Of a stretch of DNA of 64,000 nucleotides, positions 50,597-58,824 are shown one piece after another. Positions within the stretch are counted from its first letter, which is position 1; every line of letters starts with the position of its first letter. The notes under the pieces are model-generated. The model was given only the letters and a program-made list of their open reading frames with translations. It had not been told where the DNA came from and did not search any database. Position numbers and translations under genes: made by a program. This stretch comes from Oscillospiraceae bacterium (GTDB lineage: Bacteria > Bacillota > Clostridia > Oscillospirales > Oscillospiraceae), in the NCBI GenBank assembly GCA_009780235.1, contig WRAK01000005.1, positions 1 through 64,000 of the forward strand. The letters are read 5' to 3'.

Positions 50597-50970
50597 GGCA
50601 CATGCCCCCAAGTCGCAAAGGCTCCTTTTCCAAAGGAGCTGTCGGCGCAGCCGACTGAGGATTGCACTTGCCCTTGTAGGGCGCGATGTCCTCATCGCGC
50701 CGTGCGCTGAACCTATGAGGATAGTGCGGCGCGATGAGGACATCGCGCCCTACGGAGGGGCGGCTGTAGAACCTACAAATCCTCCGTCAGGCTTTGCCTG
50801 CCACATCCTTTGAAAAAGGAGGCTTCGCGGCTTATGTGCGTTTGCCATATCGGAACAGCGGTGTGATTTAAAACGTGCGGACGGCAGAATGCCGCCCCTA
50901 CGGCATATGCGCCCCGCAGAACCACCCCGTCAGGCTTTGCCTGCCACCCCTCCGAGGAGGGGAATTAAGG
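50597..50970. repeat. Mosaic repeat array before the sigma factor gene
   Basis: No gene. In order: CTCCTTTTCCAAAGGAGCTG then GGCGCAGCCGACTGAGGATT; a TGTAGGGCGCGATGTCCTCA palindrome (50670-50752); AAATCCTCCGTCAGGCTTTG then CCTGCCAC (inverted second family); CGGACGGCAGAATGCCGCCC ending CTAC; and ACCACCCCGTCAGGCTTTGC then CTGCCACCCCTCC. The array ends about 50 bp before the sigma factor. Confidence 0.8.
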
Positions 50971-51021
50971 GCAAGAGGATTCCCCACACAACAATCAACA
51001 TACCCCCAAGGAGGTGAGGAC

Positions 51022-51630
51022 GTGACAAGAGAAGATGAGCGAGACATTATTTGCCGCGTCCTGGACGGGGATGCTTCGGCGTTTGAGGTTTTGGTGTTGG
51101 CGAATCAGCGGCGGGTGTACAGCCTCTGCCTCCGTATGACGGGCAGCCCGGAGGACGCCGAGGACTTGGCGCAGGACGCGTTTGTCAAGGCGTATCAGAA
51201 CCTCGCGGGGTTCAAGGGCGAGAGTGGGTTCGGGCCCTGGCTGTACCGATTGGCATCCAATGTCTGCATTGACCATCTGCGGAAAGCGAAGCGGCGGGAC
51301 CAAGTCTCGATTACCTACTTAGACGAAGCGGGCACGGCGATAGACATGGAAATCCCAGACGAACGCTGCCGCCCGGATGACGAAGCGGAGCGGCGAGAGG
51401 TACGGGACACCATCCAGAGGGGGCTGAACGAGCTTCCCGAGCTGCATCGAACCATCTTGGTTTTACGGGAGATTAACGGGCTGTCCTACGAGGAAATCGG
51501 TGACATGTTGGACATCACGGCGGGGACGGTGAAGTCCCGCATTTCAAGGGCGAGAGCTGCACTCAGCAATTTTTTACTGCTTGACGGGAACTTTTCCGCG
51601 CGAAATTCGTCTAAGAGATATACCGAATGA
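51022..51630 (+). CDS. ECF-type RNA polymerase sigma factor (SigW-like)
   Basis: 202 residues from the GTG preceded by AAGGAGGTG. Region 2: FEVLVLANQRRVYSLCLRMT, DAEDLAQDAFVKAYQNLAGF and FGPWLYRLASNVCIDHLRKA. Region 4: LNELPELHRTILVLREINGL then SYEEIGDMLDITAGTVKSRI. The gene after it encodes a zinc-finger anti-sigma factor, so this pair should respond to a cell-envelope signal. Its start lies at the end of the mosaic repeat array. Confidence 0.95.
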   Translation: MTREDERDIICRVLDGDASAFEVLVLANQRRVYSLCLRMTGSPEDAEDLAQDAFVKAYQNLAGFKGESGFGPWLYRLASNVCIDHLRKAKRRDQVSITYLDEAGTAIDMEIPDERCRPDDEAERREVRDTIQRGLNELPELHRTILVLREINGLSYEEIGDMLDITAGTVKSRISRARAALSNFLLLDGNFSARNSSKRYTE

Positions 51631-51647
51631 AAGGGGGTACGGCTGAA

Positions 51648-52565
51648 ATGAACTATTGTGAGCATTATTTAGAGCAAATCAACGCCTATATTGACGGCGA
51701 ACTGGACGCAGATGAGACGGCGGATTTGCGGCGGCATATCGAGGCCTGCCCCGATTGTAAACGGGTGCTCATGGCCTGTCGGAACGTGTCTTCGGCCTTT
51801 GCGGCTGCGGAGGCAGAGCCGCCCGTCGGCTTTGCGGACGGCGTGATGGCTCGGATTGGGACGAAGCCCGCCAAGCGGTCACATGCGTGGCGGTTTTTGG
51901 CGGCCGCGGCGGTGTTTGTTGTCGTGGGCGTGCTTGCGTGGGCGGCCGATTGGGGCGGTATCGACGGCGACGCGGATGAAGCGGGACTGACGGTTGATGG
52001 CGGCGGCTCCGGCGCGTACCATCAGATGGCTGAGGCAGAGGATACGGCGTCTGCGACCTTTCGGGGGCGGACTACGGGGGCCTCCGAAGAAATAGTCGAG
52101 TTCTTCGCCGCGCCGGAGGACATGGAATTGTGGCTCGATAATTATGCTGAGATTTTTCGAGTGGAAACGTTTCCGGATGGTAGTGGACTGTCTGCCTTCT
52201 GGATTGCGGACATGACCTTATTTGACTTGGCTACGGTGGGCGAGCAATGGAACTGGGCGGCATTCACGCAAGCATTGGCGGCGGAGGGGTTTGCGTATCA
52301 GTTTGACCGGGGCGGTTTCCGCGTGGCGGATAGAAACAATCCCGGTAGTGTCCTCTACGGGTGGTTGGAAGAAGATGTTTCGCGGCCCGAAGAGTTTGTT
52401 GTTTCACGGATTGAATATCATTTCCACTTGGGAGATGTGAGCCGCAGGGTAGAGATTCGCATACAGGACGGCGTAGTACGGTATTATTTCGGCACACAGG
52501 CGGATGCGGTCTCCGCACCGAGCTTGGAGCGTATTTTGCATTATATCTTGACCGGGAATCGATAA
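51648..52565 (+). CDS. Anti-sigma factor with zinc-finger (RsiW-type) domain
   Basis: 305 residues from the ATG with AGGGGGT 9 bases upstream; an earlier ATG overlaps the sigma stop but lacks a ribosome site. The N-terminal ZAS domain has HIEACPDCKRVL (H-x3-C-x2-C), one membrane helix at about 80-100 (WRFLAAAAVFVVVGVLAWAA), and an external domain of about 190 residues without recognised family. The cytoplasmic part would hold the sigma factor until the external part is cleaved. Confidence 0.9.
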   Translation: MNYCEHYLEQINAYIDGELDADETADLRRHIEACPDCKRVLMACRNVSSAFAAAEAEPPVGFADGVMARIGTKPAKRSHAWRFLAAAAVFVVVGVLAWAADWGGIDGDADEAGLTVDGGGSGAYHQMAEAEDTASATFRGRTTGASEEIVEFFAAPEDMELWLDNYAEIFRVETFPDGSGLSAFWIADMTLFDLATVGEQWNWAAFTQALAAEGFAYQFDRGGFRVADRNNPGSVLYGWLEEDVSRPEEFVVSRIEYHFHLGDVSRRVEIRIQDGVVRYYFGTQADAVSAPSLERILHYILTGNR

Positions 52566-52608
52566 TTTGTATAGGGGCGGGGTCATCCCGCCCGCACCCA
52601 CCTACAAG

Positions 52609-52639
52609 ACGGACATCCTCATACGGGTGTCCGTTTTTT
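52609..52639 (+). terminator. Terminator of the sigma/anti-sigma operon
   Basis: ACGGACA and TGTCCGT around a 12-base loop (with inner CC/GG pairing), followed by TTTTTT. Confidence 0.85.
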
Positions 52640-52676
52640 GCATACCTGTCCACGGATAATCATAGCTTATACCAGT

Positions 52677-52742
52677 AGCAGAAACTATATTTTTTGTGTT
52701 TCCCCCGCCGCGGGCGGGGGAAACACGGAAAATCGTTCTGCT
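52677..52742 (+). other. Two-tier hairpin in the leader of the calcium ATPase gene
   Basis: An outer stem AGCAGAA/TTCTGCT encloses an inner perfect 14-bp stem GTGTTTCCCCCGCC/GGCGGGGGAAACAC (52696-52726). No T-run follows, so it is not a terminator. It sits 25 bp before the start codon and could influence translation. Confidence 0.5.
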
Positions 52743-52766
52743 GTTGTCACCGTAAAGGGGGGGCCT

Positions 52767-55430
52767 ATGGACTGGTATACGCAAAGTGTGCGGGAGACGA
52801 TTGCGCAATTAGATACAGACGGTGTGCGGGGCCTGCGGACGAAAGAGGCGGCACGGCGGCTTGCGGAGTACGGGCCGAATCGGCTCACAGGCAAGCGGGG
52901 CAAGGGGTTTTTGCAGAAGTTCGCTGAGCAGTTTTCGGATTTTATGGTGCTGATTCTCATCGGGGCGGCGGGGCTGTCGCTGGTGATTTCGCTCTGGGAG
53001 GGCGAGACGAATTTCCTCGACCCGATTATTATCATGGCGATTGTACTGCTCAACGCTGTCATGGGTGTGATGCAGGAGGCGCGGGCGGAGCGGGCGATTG
53101 CGTCCCTGCAGGCCCTCTCGGCTCCGAAAACACGCGTCGTGCGGGACGGAACGGAGATGACGATCGCCTCCGAGGAAGTCGTGCCAGGGGATTTGCTGGT
53201 GTTTGAGACGGGGGACGCCGTCACGGCGGACGCACGGATCGTGGAGAGTGTCGCTCTCCGTGCAGAAGAGGCGAGTCTCACGGGGGAGAGTGTGCCTGTG
53301 GGCAAGGACGCCGCTGCCACGGTCGCCCCTAATGCGCCCATCGGGGAGCGGCGGAATATGGTGTTCTCCGGCAGCACGGTGGCGCACGGGCGTTGCCGTG
53401 CGATGGCGACCCACACGGGCATGGCGACGGAGGTTGGGCAGATTGCCCGACTGCTCGACCAATCCGAGACGCCGCAGACGCCGCTCCAGCGTCGTCTTGC
53501 ACGCACGGGTAAGACGATGGGTTTGTTTGCCCTGCTCATCTGCGGCGGAATTTTCCTCTTGGGTGTCGTCCAGCGGACAGATATCATGGACAGTTTCATG
53601 CTGGCGGTGAGCCTCGCCGTGGCGGCGGTGCCGGAGGGGCTGCCCGCGATTGTGACCATCGTTTTGGCTCTCGGCGTGCAGCGCATGGCGTGGCGGAATG
53701 CCATTGTGCGCAAGCTCCCTGCGGTGGAGACGTTGGGGAGTGCGACCGTCATTTGTTCGGACAAGACGGGTACGCTGACGCAGAATAAAATGCGGGTTGA
53801 GCGGCTCGTCCCGGCGGCGCGGGGAGAGGAGCGGAAGCTGTTGCTCTACGGTTCGCTTTGCACCAACGTACGATTTGCGGAGCGTGGGGTGGCGGGTGAT
53901 CCGACGGAGACGGCAATTGTCGAAGCCGCCATGAAAGAGGGGCTTGACCTCAAGGCGATGCAGGTCCGTTATCCGCGGCGGGGGGAGGTGCCGTTTGATT
54001 CGGGGCGCAAGCGGATGAGTACCCTGCATCGTGAGGCTGAGAGCGGCTTGCTCGTGGTTAAGGGTGCGCCGGATGTGCTCTTGGGGCTGTGTACGCAGAC
54101 GGACGGCGTCGGCGGGGCGCAGCTGCTGACCGATGGGCGCCGGCGGGAGATTTTGGCGCAGAATGCACAGATGGCCGATGGTGCGCTGCGTGTGATTGCG
54201 GTGGCGTATCGGGCGGTTTCGGATGGCGGGCGGCAGAATGCCGTCCCTACGGAGCGGGATGAGCGGGAACTTACATTTTTGGGGCTGATTGCCATGCAAG
54301 ACCCGCCACGCCCCGAGGCGAAAGAGGCGGTGCGGACGTGCAAGCGGGCGGGGATTCGGCCCGTGATGATTACGGGCGATCACGCGGCGACTGCGGCGGC
54401 GATTGCGCGGGAACTGGGGATTTTGAAAGGTAATGCAGAATTAGGAGCAAAGGGCAAGGGCGGCGGGGTGCTGACAGGACAAGAACTCGCCCGACTCTCC
54501 GACAACGAACTATGTAAAGCCGTCAAAACTACTTCAGTCTTCGCCCGTGTATCACCCGAACACAAAAGCCGTGTTGTGCGGGCGTTTCAGACGAACGGAG
54601 AGATTGTGGCGATGACGGGGGACGGGGTGAATGATGCGCCTGCTTTGAAAATTGCCGACATCGGGTGTGCCATGGGGAAGACAGGCACGGATGTGGCACG
54701 AGATGCGTCGGATATGATACTCACAGACGACAACTTCGCCACCATCGTGGACGCCGTGCGGGCGGGGCGGGGGATTTATCAGAATATGGTAAAGTCTGTC
54801 CACTTTCTGCTCTCGTGTAACGTAGGAGAGATTTTGACGGTACTGGTGGCCATTCTCATTGGGATGCCGCCGCCGCTTTTGCCGATACAGCTTTTGTGGA
54901 TCAATCTGGTGACGGATTCGTTCCCCGCCCTCGCCCTCGGGGCCGAGCGGACGGAGCGGGATATTATGGAGCGGCCGCCTGTGAATCCCAAGGCCGGGAT
55001 GTTCACCGGGGGGCTGGGGTTTGATATACTGCTCCAAGGGATGCTGATTGGCGGGGTGTCGCTCTGGGCGTTTTTCCTCGGCGTGCGGGCGGGGGATTAT
55101 ACCACGGGGCGGACTTTTGCCTTCGCGGTGCTGGCCTTGTCGCAATTATTCCACGCATTCGGCGTGCGGAGCCGGGAGGGGCTGCTCAAAGTGGGCGTGT
55201 TCTCCAACGGGAAGATGGTGCTGGCGTTTGTGTTGTGTGCGTTTTTGCAGGTGGTGGTGATCGGACATCCGACGCTGGCGGGGGTGTTCAGGGTGGAGCC
55301 GCTGACGTTTGTGCAATGGCGGACGGTGGTGTTGATGGCACCCTTGCCCTTGGTGGTGGTGGAGTTGACTAAGGTTTTGCGGAGAGAAAGAAGGGCAATT
55401 GAGAATGCAGAATGCAGAATGCAGAATTAG
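52767..55430 (+). CDS. Cation-translocating P-type ATPase, calcium-transporting (SERCA-like) type
   Basis: 887 residues from the ATG after GGGGGGG. The P2A layout is complete: N-terminal cation ATPase domain, actuator motif LTGESVPVG, PEGLP in helix 4, the phosphorylation site ICSDKTGTLTQNKM, KGAPD in the nucleotide domain, MITGDHAATA, and the hinge MTGDGVNDAPALKIADIG. C-terminal helices follow. It pumps Ca2+ (or Mn2+) out of the cell. Three segments look repeat-derived: SDGGRQNAVPTER (54228-54250), GNAELGAKGKGGG after ELGILK (about 54428-54468), and the C-terminal tail IENAECRMQN from tandem GAATGCA units. Confidence 0.94.
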   Translation: MDWYTQSVRETIAQLDTDGVRGLRTKEAARRLAEYGPNRLTGKRGKGFLQKFAEQFSDFMVLILIGAAGLSLVISLWEGETNFLDPIIIMAIVLLNAVMGVMQEARAERAIASLQALSAPKTRVVRDGTEMTIASEEVVPGDLLVFETGDAVTADARIVESVALRAEEASLTGESVPVGKDAAATVAPNAPIGERRNMVFSGSTVAHGRCRAMATHTGMATEVGQIARLLDQSETPQTPLQRRLARTGKTMGLFALLICGGIFLLGVVQRTDIMDSFMLAVSLAVAAVPEGLPAIVTIVLALGVQRMAWRNAIVRKLPAVETLGSATVICSDKTGTLTQNKMRVERLVPAARGEERKLLLYGSLCTNVRFAERGVAGDPTETAIVEAAMKEGLDLKAMQVRYPRRGEVPFDSGRKRMSTLHREAESGLLVVKGAPDVLLGLCTQTDGVGGAQLLTDGRRREILAQNAQMADGALRVIAVAYRAVSDGGRQNAVPTERDERELTFLGLIAMQDPPRPEAKEAVRTCKRAGIRPVMITGDHAATAAAIARELGILKGNAELGAKGKGGGVLTGQELARLSDNELCKAVKTTSVFARVSPEHKSRVVRAFQTNGEIVAMTGDGVNDAPALKIADIGCAMGKTGTDVARDASDMILTDDNFATIVDAVRAGRGIYQNMVKSVHFLLSCNVGEILTVLVAILIGMPPPLLPIQLLWINLVTDSFPALALGAERTERDIMERPPVNPKAGMFTGGLGFDILLQGMLIGGVSLWAFFLGVRAGDYTTGRTFAFAVLALSQLFHAFGVRSREGLLKVGVFSNGKMVLAFVLCAFLQVVVIGHPTLAGVFRVEPLTFVQWRTVVLMAPLPLVVVELTKVLRRERRAIENAECRMQN
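54228..54250 (+). repeat. TGTAGGG-family half palindrome inside the calcium ATPase gene
   Basis: GGGCGGCAGAATGCCGTCCCTAC is the GGCAGAATGCC core and right end of the family (compare 27835-27861), read in frame as residues about 487-495 in the nucleotide-binding domain. Confidence 0.8.
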
Positions 55431-55436
55431 CAACGA

Positions 55437-55466
55437 AAAGGCCGCCGAACCGGGCGGTCTTTTTCT
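55437..55466 (+). terminator. Terminator after the calcium ATPase gene
   Basis: AGGCCGCC, a short loop and GGGCGGTCT (one wobble pair), then TTTTTC. A near-identical copy lies at 56662-56690 after the next gene. Confidence 0.75.
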
Positions 55467-55494
55467 TGTGTTGTGTAGGGGGATTTGGTATACT
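55466..55494 (+). promoter_or_regulatory. Promoter of the first sensor-like gene
   Basis: TTGTGT, 17-bp spacer, TATACT with TGG just upstream. Sequence and spacing are duplicated at 56696-56724. Confidence 0.65.
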
Positions 55495-55527
55495 GAGGGC
55501 AAGAAATGTCGAAAGGCGGTGGGTGGT

Positions 55528-56610
55528 TTGCGGAATATGAGTAAGTGGACGGCCGGGTTTTTGATTTTGTTTGTGGTTTTGTTGTTGATTGTTGGGGGGA
55601 TTATTCTGTTTGATGTGCTTGCGATGCGGAGTGCGGAGCGGGTTGATGAGGCGGGGTATGTTTCCGAGGTGGTTGACGGTTATGTGGAGAAGGACGATGC
55701 GGATGAGGAGCAGGCTCCGAATGAGGTAGCTTTGATGATAGAGGGAGACGTTGCAGCGTTTTATGTGCAAGGGGGTTGGATTTATTATGCCATTGTGCAA
55801 GATGTTACGGAGGACGAATCTTTTGCCATCCTGGTGGGGCAACTTACAGCATCCGGTGAGCGAGGACAAGAATTATACTTTCCAATTGAAGCGTTGGAAG
55901 CTGAAATTGTGCATTTTGAGATGACAGCCGACGGAGACTTCCGCTTCCTTCTTCGGCTGCAAAAGGAAGAGGGGCCGCAATTTGTCCATGTTATGTTTGA
56001 TGAAGCGGGAGATGTGAAGACGCAGACTACTCTGGAGTTTCCCTTTGAGAGAGGTCAGGTTCAGGACAGCAGCGCGGTATTTGCGCCGAATGGCGAGATC
56101 GTGATGCGTGCGTTGGTGCTGGAAGCCGCTCTTTACACCTTTGCCCCCGACGGGACGCTTCGGAACAAGTTGGAGGTAGGCTTTGACTATTATTTAGCCC
56201 GGATGCGGGACGGCAGAGTGGTTGTACTTTTTGAATCTATGGTCAGCGCGCATGCGATTCGAGAGTTGAATCTCGAAACAGGGTATCTCGGAGATGTGGT
56301 TTTCGAATTTGAATTCGGGCTTTTTCAAATGCGTTCGGCTCCCGTGTGGAGTGAGTTCGACCTGTATTTCAATGGTCTTTGGTTCGAACCACAGAGATAT
56401 TCCGGCATAGTGCTTTTGGGCTATGACGCGGACAGCGGGCAATTCACGCCCTTGCTCAGTTGGTTTGACGTTTGGGGTGAATTTGAATTTATGAATGACA
56501 TGATTGCATATATGGTTTTTCTAGAAGATGGCCGGATTGCGATACCTCGCAGAGAATGGGAGGGGCAACACGTCATCGGAACACATTTGATTATTGTTAC
56601 ATCGGAGTGA
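55528..56610 (+). CDS. Membrane-anchored sensor-like protein, tandem copy 1
   Basis: 360 residues. The TTG start is proposed because AAAGGCGG lies 8 bases upstream, as in the next copy; an ATG three codons later is the alternative. One N-terminal membrane helix (about 7-30, WTAGFLILFVVLLLIVGGII) is followed by a beta-rich external region with recurring blocks (GGWIYYAIVQ, FAPNGEIVMRALVLEAALYT, VLLGYDADSGQFTPLLSW, MVFLEDGRIAI). These blocks match the N-terminal half of the lipoproteins at 28755 and 62713 but with no solute-binding domain. The shape suggests a beta-propeller-like sensor or cofactor of the ABC system downstream; function unknown. Confidence 0.65.
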   Translation: MRNMSKWTAGFLILFVVLLLIVGGIILFDVLAMRSAERVDEAGYVSEVVDGYVEKDDADEEQAPNEVALMIEGDVAAFYVQGGWIYYAIVQDVTEDESFAILVGQLTASGERGQELYFPIEALEAEIVHFEMTADGDFRFLLRLQKEEGPQFVHVMFDEAGDVKTQTTLEFPFERGQVQDSSAVFAPNGEIVMRALVLEAALYTFAPDGTLRNKLEVGFDYYLARMRDGRVVVLFESMVSAHAIRELNLETGYLGDVVFEFEFGLFQMRSAPVWSEFDLYFNGLWFEPQRYSGIVLLGYDADSGQFTPLLSWFDVWGEFEFMNDMIAYMVFLEDGRIAIPRREWEGQHVIGTHLIIVTSE

Positions 56611-56661
56611 GTAAAACAAAGGGGCGAACACAGTTCACCCCTACACAACACAACACAACGA

Positions 56662-56690
56662 AAAGGCCGCCGAATCAGGCGGTCTTTTTC
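56662..56690 (+). terminator. Terminator between the tandem sensor-like genes
   Basis: AAGGCCGCC and GGCGGTCTT around GAATCA, then TTTTC. Duplicate of 55437-55466. Confidence 0.75.
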
Positions 56691-56695
56691 TTGTG

Positions 56696-56724
56696 TTGTG
56701 TTGCGTGGGGAAATTTGGTATACT
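56696..56724 (+). promoter_or_regulatory. Promoter of the second sensor-like gene and ABC operon
   Basis: TTGTGT, 17-bp spacer, TATACT, matching the promoter of the first copy. It probably drives the whole overlapping run of genes that follows. Confidence 0.65.
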
Positions 56725-56758
56725 GAGGAGAAGAATTGTCGAAAAGGTGGTGCGCGTT

Positions 56759-57904
56759 TTGCGGAAGATGGATAAGTGGACAGCCTGGTTTTTGATTTCT
56801 TTTGCGGCTTTGTTTTTGATTGTCGGGGGAATTATTCTCTCGGATATGCTTGCGGTGCGAAATGTGGAGCGGCCGGATTGGGGATGGTGGGATGAGGAAT
56901 GGAACATTACTGAGGTATGGAACGTCTATGAAGAGTGGGGCGAGTGGGGCGATTTGCCGACCAACCCCGCGCCGCCGGAGACGGTCTTGGAGGTAGAGGG
57001 GACGATTGACAGGCTGTATGCACGGGGCGATTGGATTTATTATGCCATTGTGCAAAGGCCTGCCGATGACAACCCGCTTACCGTTTTGGTGGGACAAGTG
57101 AAGCCGGACGGGACGCAGGGGGAGACAATCAGCGTGCCTTTTGACGGCTTGGGCGCACATATTGTAGACCTCCATATGAGCGAGGCCGGACACATTCGCC
57201 TTCTTATTTGGATTCGCGGAGAAGCGGAAAATCAATTGCTCCTTGCCGAGCTTGACGAGACGGGGGACGTGCAGACGCAAACCGAGTTTGAGTTCCCGGT
57301 TGTCGGTGCCATGAGCTGGGGCAGGGCGGTGTTTGCGCCGAATGGTGAGGTGATCGTACAGGCACATGTGCTGGATGCCGCTATCTATACCTTTACCTCG
57401 GACGGAAGGCTCGGAAACAAGCTGGAAGTGGGGTTCGGAGATTACTTGGCTTTGACACGAGATGGTCGGGTAATTGTTGTGTCCGGTGCGGCCAGATTCT
57501 CTTGGGGTGGCGGGTCGGCTACGTTTCGAGAGCTAAATCCCGAAACAGGGCTTTTGACAGGTTCGGCGTCCAATCTCATGATATCGGTATCTAACGCGCG
57601 ATCGGCTCCTGCGTGGAGCGAGTTTGACTTCTATGTCAGCGGTAGCTGGGGGCGGGACCATAGGGGCGGAGCGGTACTCTTCGGATATAACTTAGAAAGC
57701 GGGCAGTTGACGCCGATATTTAGCTTGGTTGAGGCGATGCCGCTACTTAACTTGGTTGGGACTAGCTTAGTGTGTGATGACATAGTTTTTTTAGAAGATG
57801 GTCGAATTGTGATGCTCGGTAGCGTATGGGAAAGAAGCCGCCGTACAGGAAGAACAGAACTACTCATTTACGAACTCATTTCAGAACCACCGGAGATCCC
57901 ATGA
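56759..57904 (+). CDS. Membrane-anchored sensor-like protein, tandem copy 2
   Basis: 381 residues from a TTG (AAAGGTGG 8 bases upstream); the ATG three codons later is possible. Same plan as copy 1: membrane helix MDKWTAWFLISFAALFLIVG, an acidic tryptophan-rich linker (WWDEEWNITEVWNVYEEW), then beta-rich blocks GDWIYYAIVQRP, FAPNGEVIVQAHVLDAAIYT, LFGYNLESGQLTPIF and DDIVFLEDGRIVMLG. The stop overlaps the permease start (ATGA), tying it directly to the ABC importer. Sequence divergence from copy 1 shows an old duplication including promoter and terminator. Confidence 0.65.
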   Translation: MRKMDKWTAWFLISFAALFLIVGGIILSDMLAVRNVERPDWGWWDEEWNITEVWNVYEEWGEWGDLPTNPAPPETVLEVEGTIDRLYARGDWIYYAIVQRPADDNPLTVLVGQVKPDGTQGETISVPFDGLGAHIVDLHMSEAGHIRLLIWIRGEAENQLLLAELDETGDVQTQTEFEFPVVGAMSWGRAVFAPNGEVIVQAHVLDAAIYTFTSDGRLGNKLEVGFGDYLALTRDGRVIVVSGAARFSWGGGSATFRELNPETGLLTGSASNLMISVSNARSAPAWSEFDFYVSGSWGRDHRGGAVLFGYNLESGQLTPIFSLVEAMPLLNLVGTSLVCDDIVFLEDGRIVMLGSVWERSRRTGRTELLIYELISEPPEIP

Positions 57905-58824
57905 AACAAAAAATCGCAAAACTAAATCAAAGACTGGGCGGCGCACTCTATTCCGGTGCGTTTATCGGCCCCAGCTTTGTTGGTGTGATGATATTTTTCA
58001 TCATACCTTTCTTCGTTGTGGGTTACTACGCCCTCATTGACAGCCCCGTGGGGCAGAACTTTGTGGGTTTGCAGAACTTCAGCCGTGTGCTGGGCAACCA
58101 CGCCTTTCAGACGGCGACAGGGCATACGCTCTTGTTCACGGCAATCGCTGTGCCGGGGGCGGTGCTTTTGGCCTTGGGGCTGGCGGTGCTCCTGGAGCAG
58201 AAAATTCCGCTCAAGAGCCAGTTTCGGACCTTTTTCCTCTCGCCCATGATGGTGCCTGTGGCCTCCATCGTGCTGATTTGGGAGGTGCTCTTCCACCAAA
58301 ACGGGGCGATTAACGACACGCTCGCTAACATCGCCTCCGCCACAGGCTGGTTTTCCTACGACAGAGCGGCGGGGGAGTGGATTGACTGGTTTACCTCGCC
58401 TTTTGCGCAGGTGCCGATTATCATTCTCTTTTTGTGGCGGAATTTGGGGTATAATATGATATTATTCATGGCGGCTCTCAATAACATCCCCAAAGATTTG
58501 CTGGAAGTGGCGGATATGGAGGGGGCCGGCCGGTTTTATGTATTCCGAAAAATTAAACTGCGATTTTTATCGCCGACGATTTTATTCGTGTTCATTCTCT
58601 CGATTATCAATTCCTTCCGCGTGTTTCGGGAGGTCTACCTGCTGACGGGCAGCCATCCCTACGGGCGGCTGTATATGCTGCAGCATTATATGAACAACAT
58701 GTTCGACAATCTCGACTACCAGAGCTTGGCGGCGGCGGCGATTATCATGGCACTTTTCATGGTCGCGCTCATCGGGCTGCTCTTTGTGATTGAACATCGG
58801 TACGGAAAGGATGTGGAGGGGTGA
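57901..58824 (+). CDS. Sugar-type ABC transporter permease (MalF/UgpA family)
   Basis: 307 residues with six membrane helices. The ABC-binding EAA loop reads EVADMEGAGRFYVFRKIKLR. N-terminal FIGPSFVGVMIFFIIPFFVV is typical. The start overlaps the sensor-like gene, and the stop overlaps the second permease (GTGA). Confidence 0.94.
   Translation: MKQKIAKLNQRLGGALYSGAFIGPSFVGVMIFFIIPFFVVGYYALIDSPVGQNFVGLQNFSRVLGNHAFQTATGHTLLFTAIAVPGAVLLALGLAVLLEQKIPLKSQFRTFFLSPMMVPVASIVLIWEVLFHQNGAINDTLANIASATGWFSYDRAAGEWIDWFTSPFAQVPIIILFLWRNLGYNMILFMAALNNIPKDLLEVADMEGAGRFYVFRKIKLRFLSPTILFVFILSIINSFRVFREVYLLTGSHPYGRLYMLQHYMNNMFDNLDYQSLAAAAIIMALFMVALIGLLFVIEHRYGKDVEG

Noticed and set aside
50597-50970. CRISPR array
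   Set aside because: The repeated units are palindromic mosaics of different lengths without regular spacers, and no cas genes are nearby.
52696-52726. Intrinsic terminator before the calcium ATPase gene
   Set aside because: Neither strand has a T-run after the stem, and a real terminator for the upstream operon already lies at 52609-52639.
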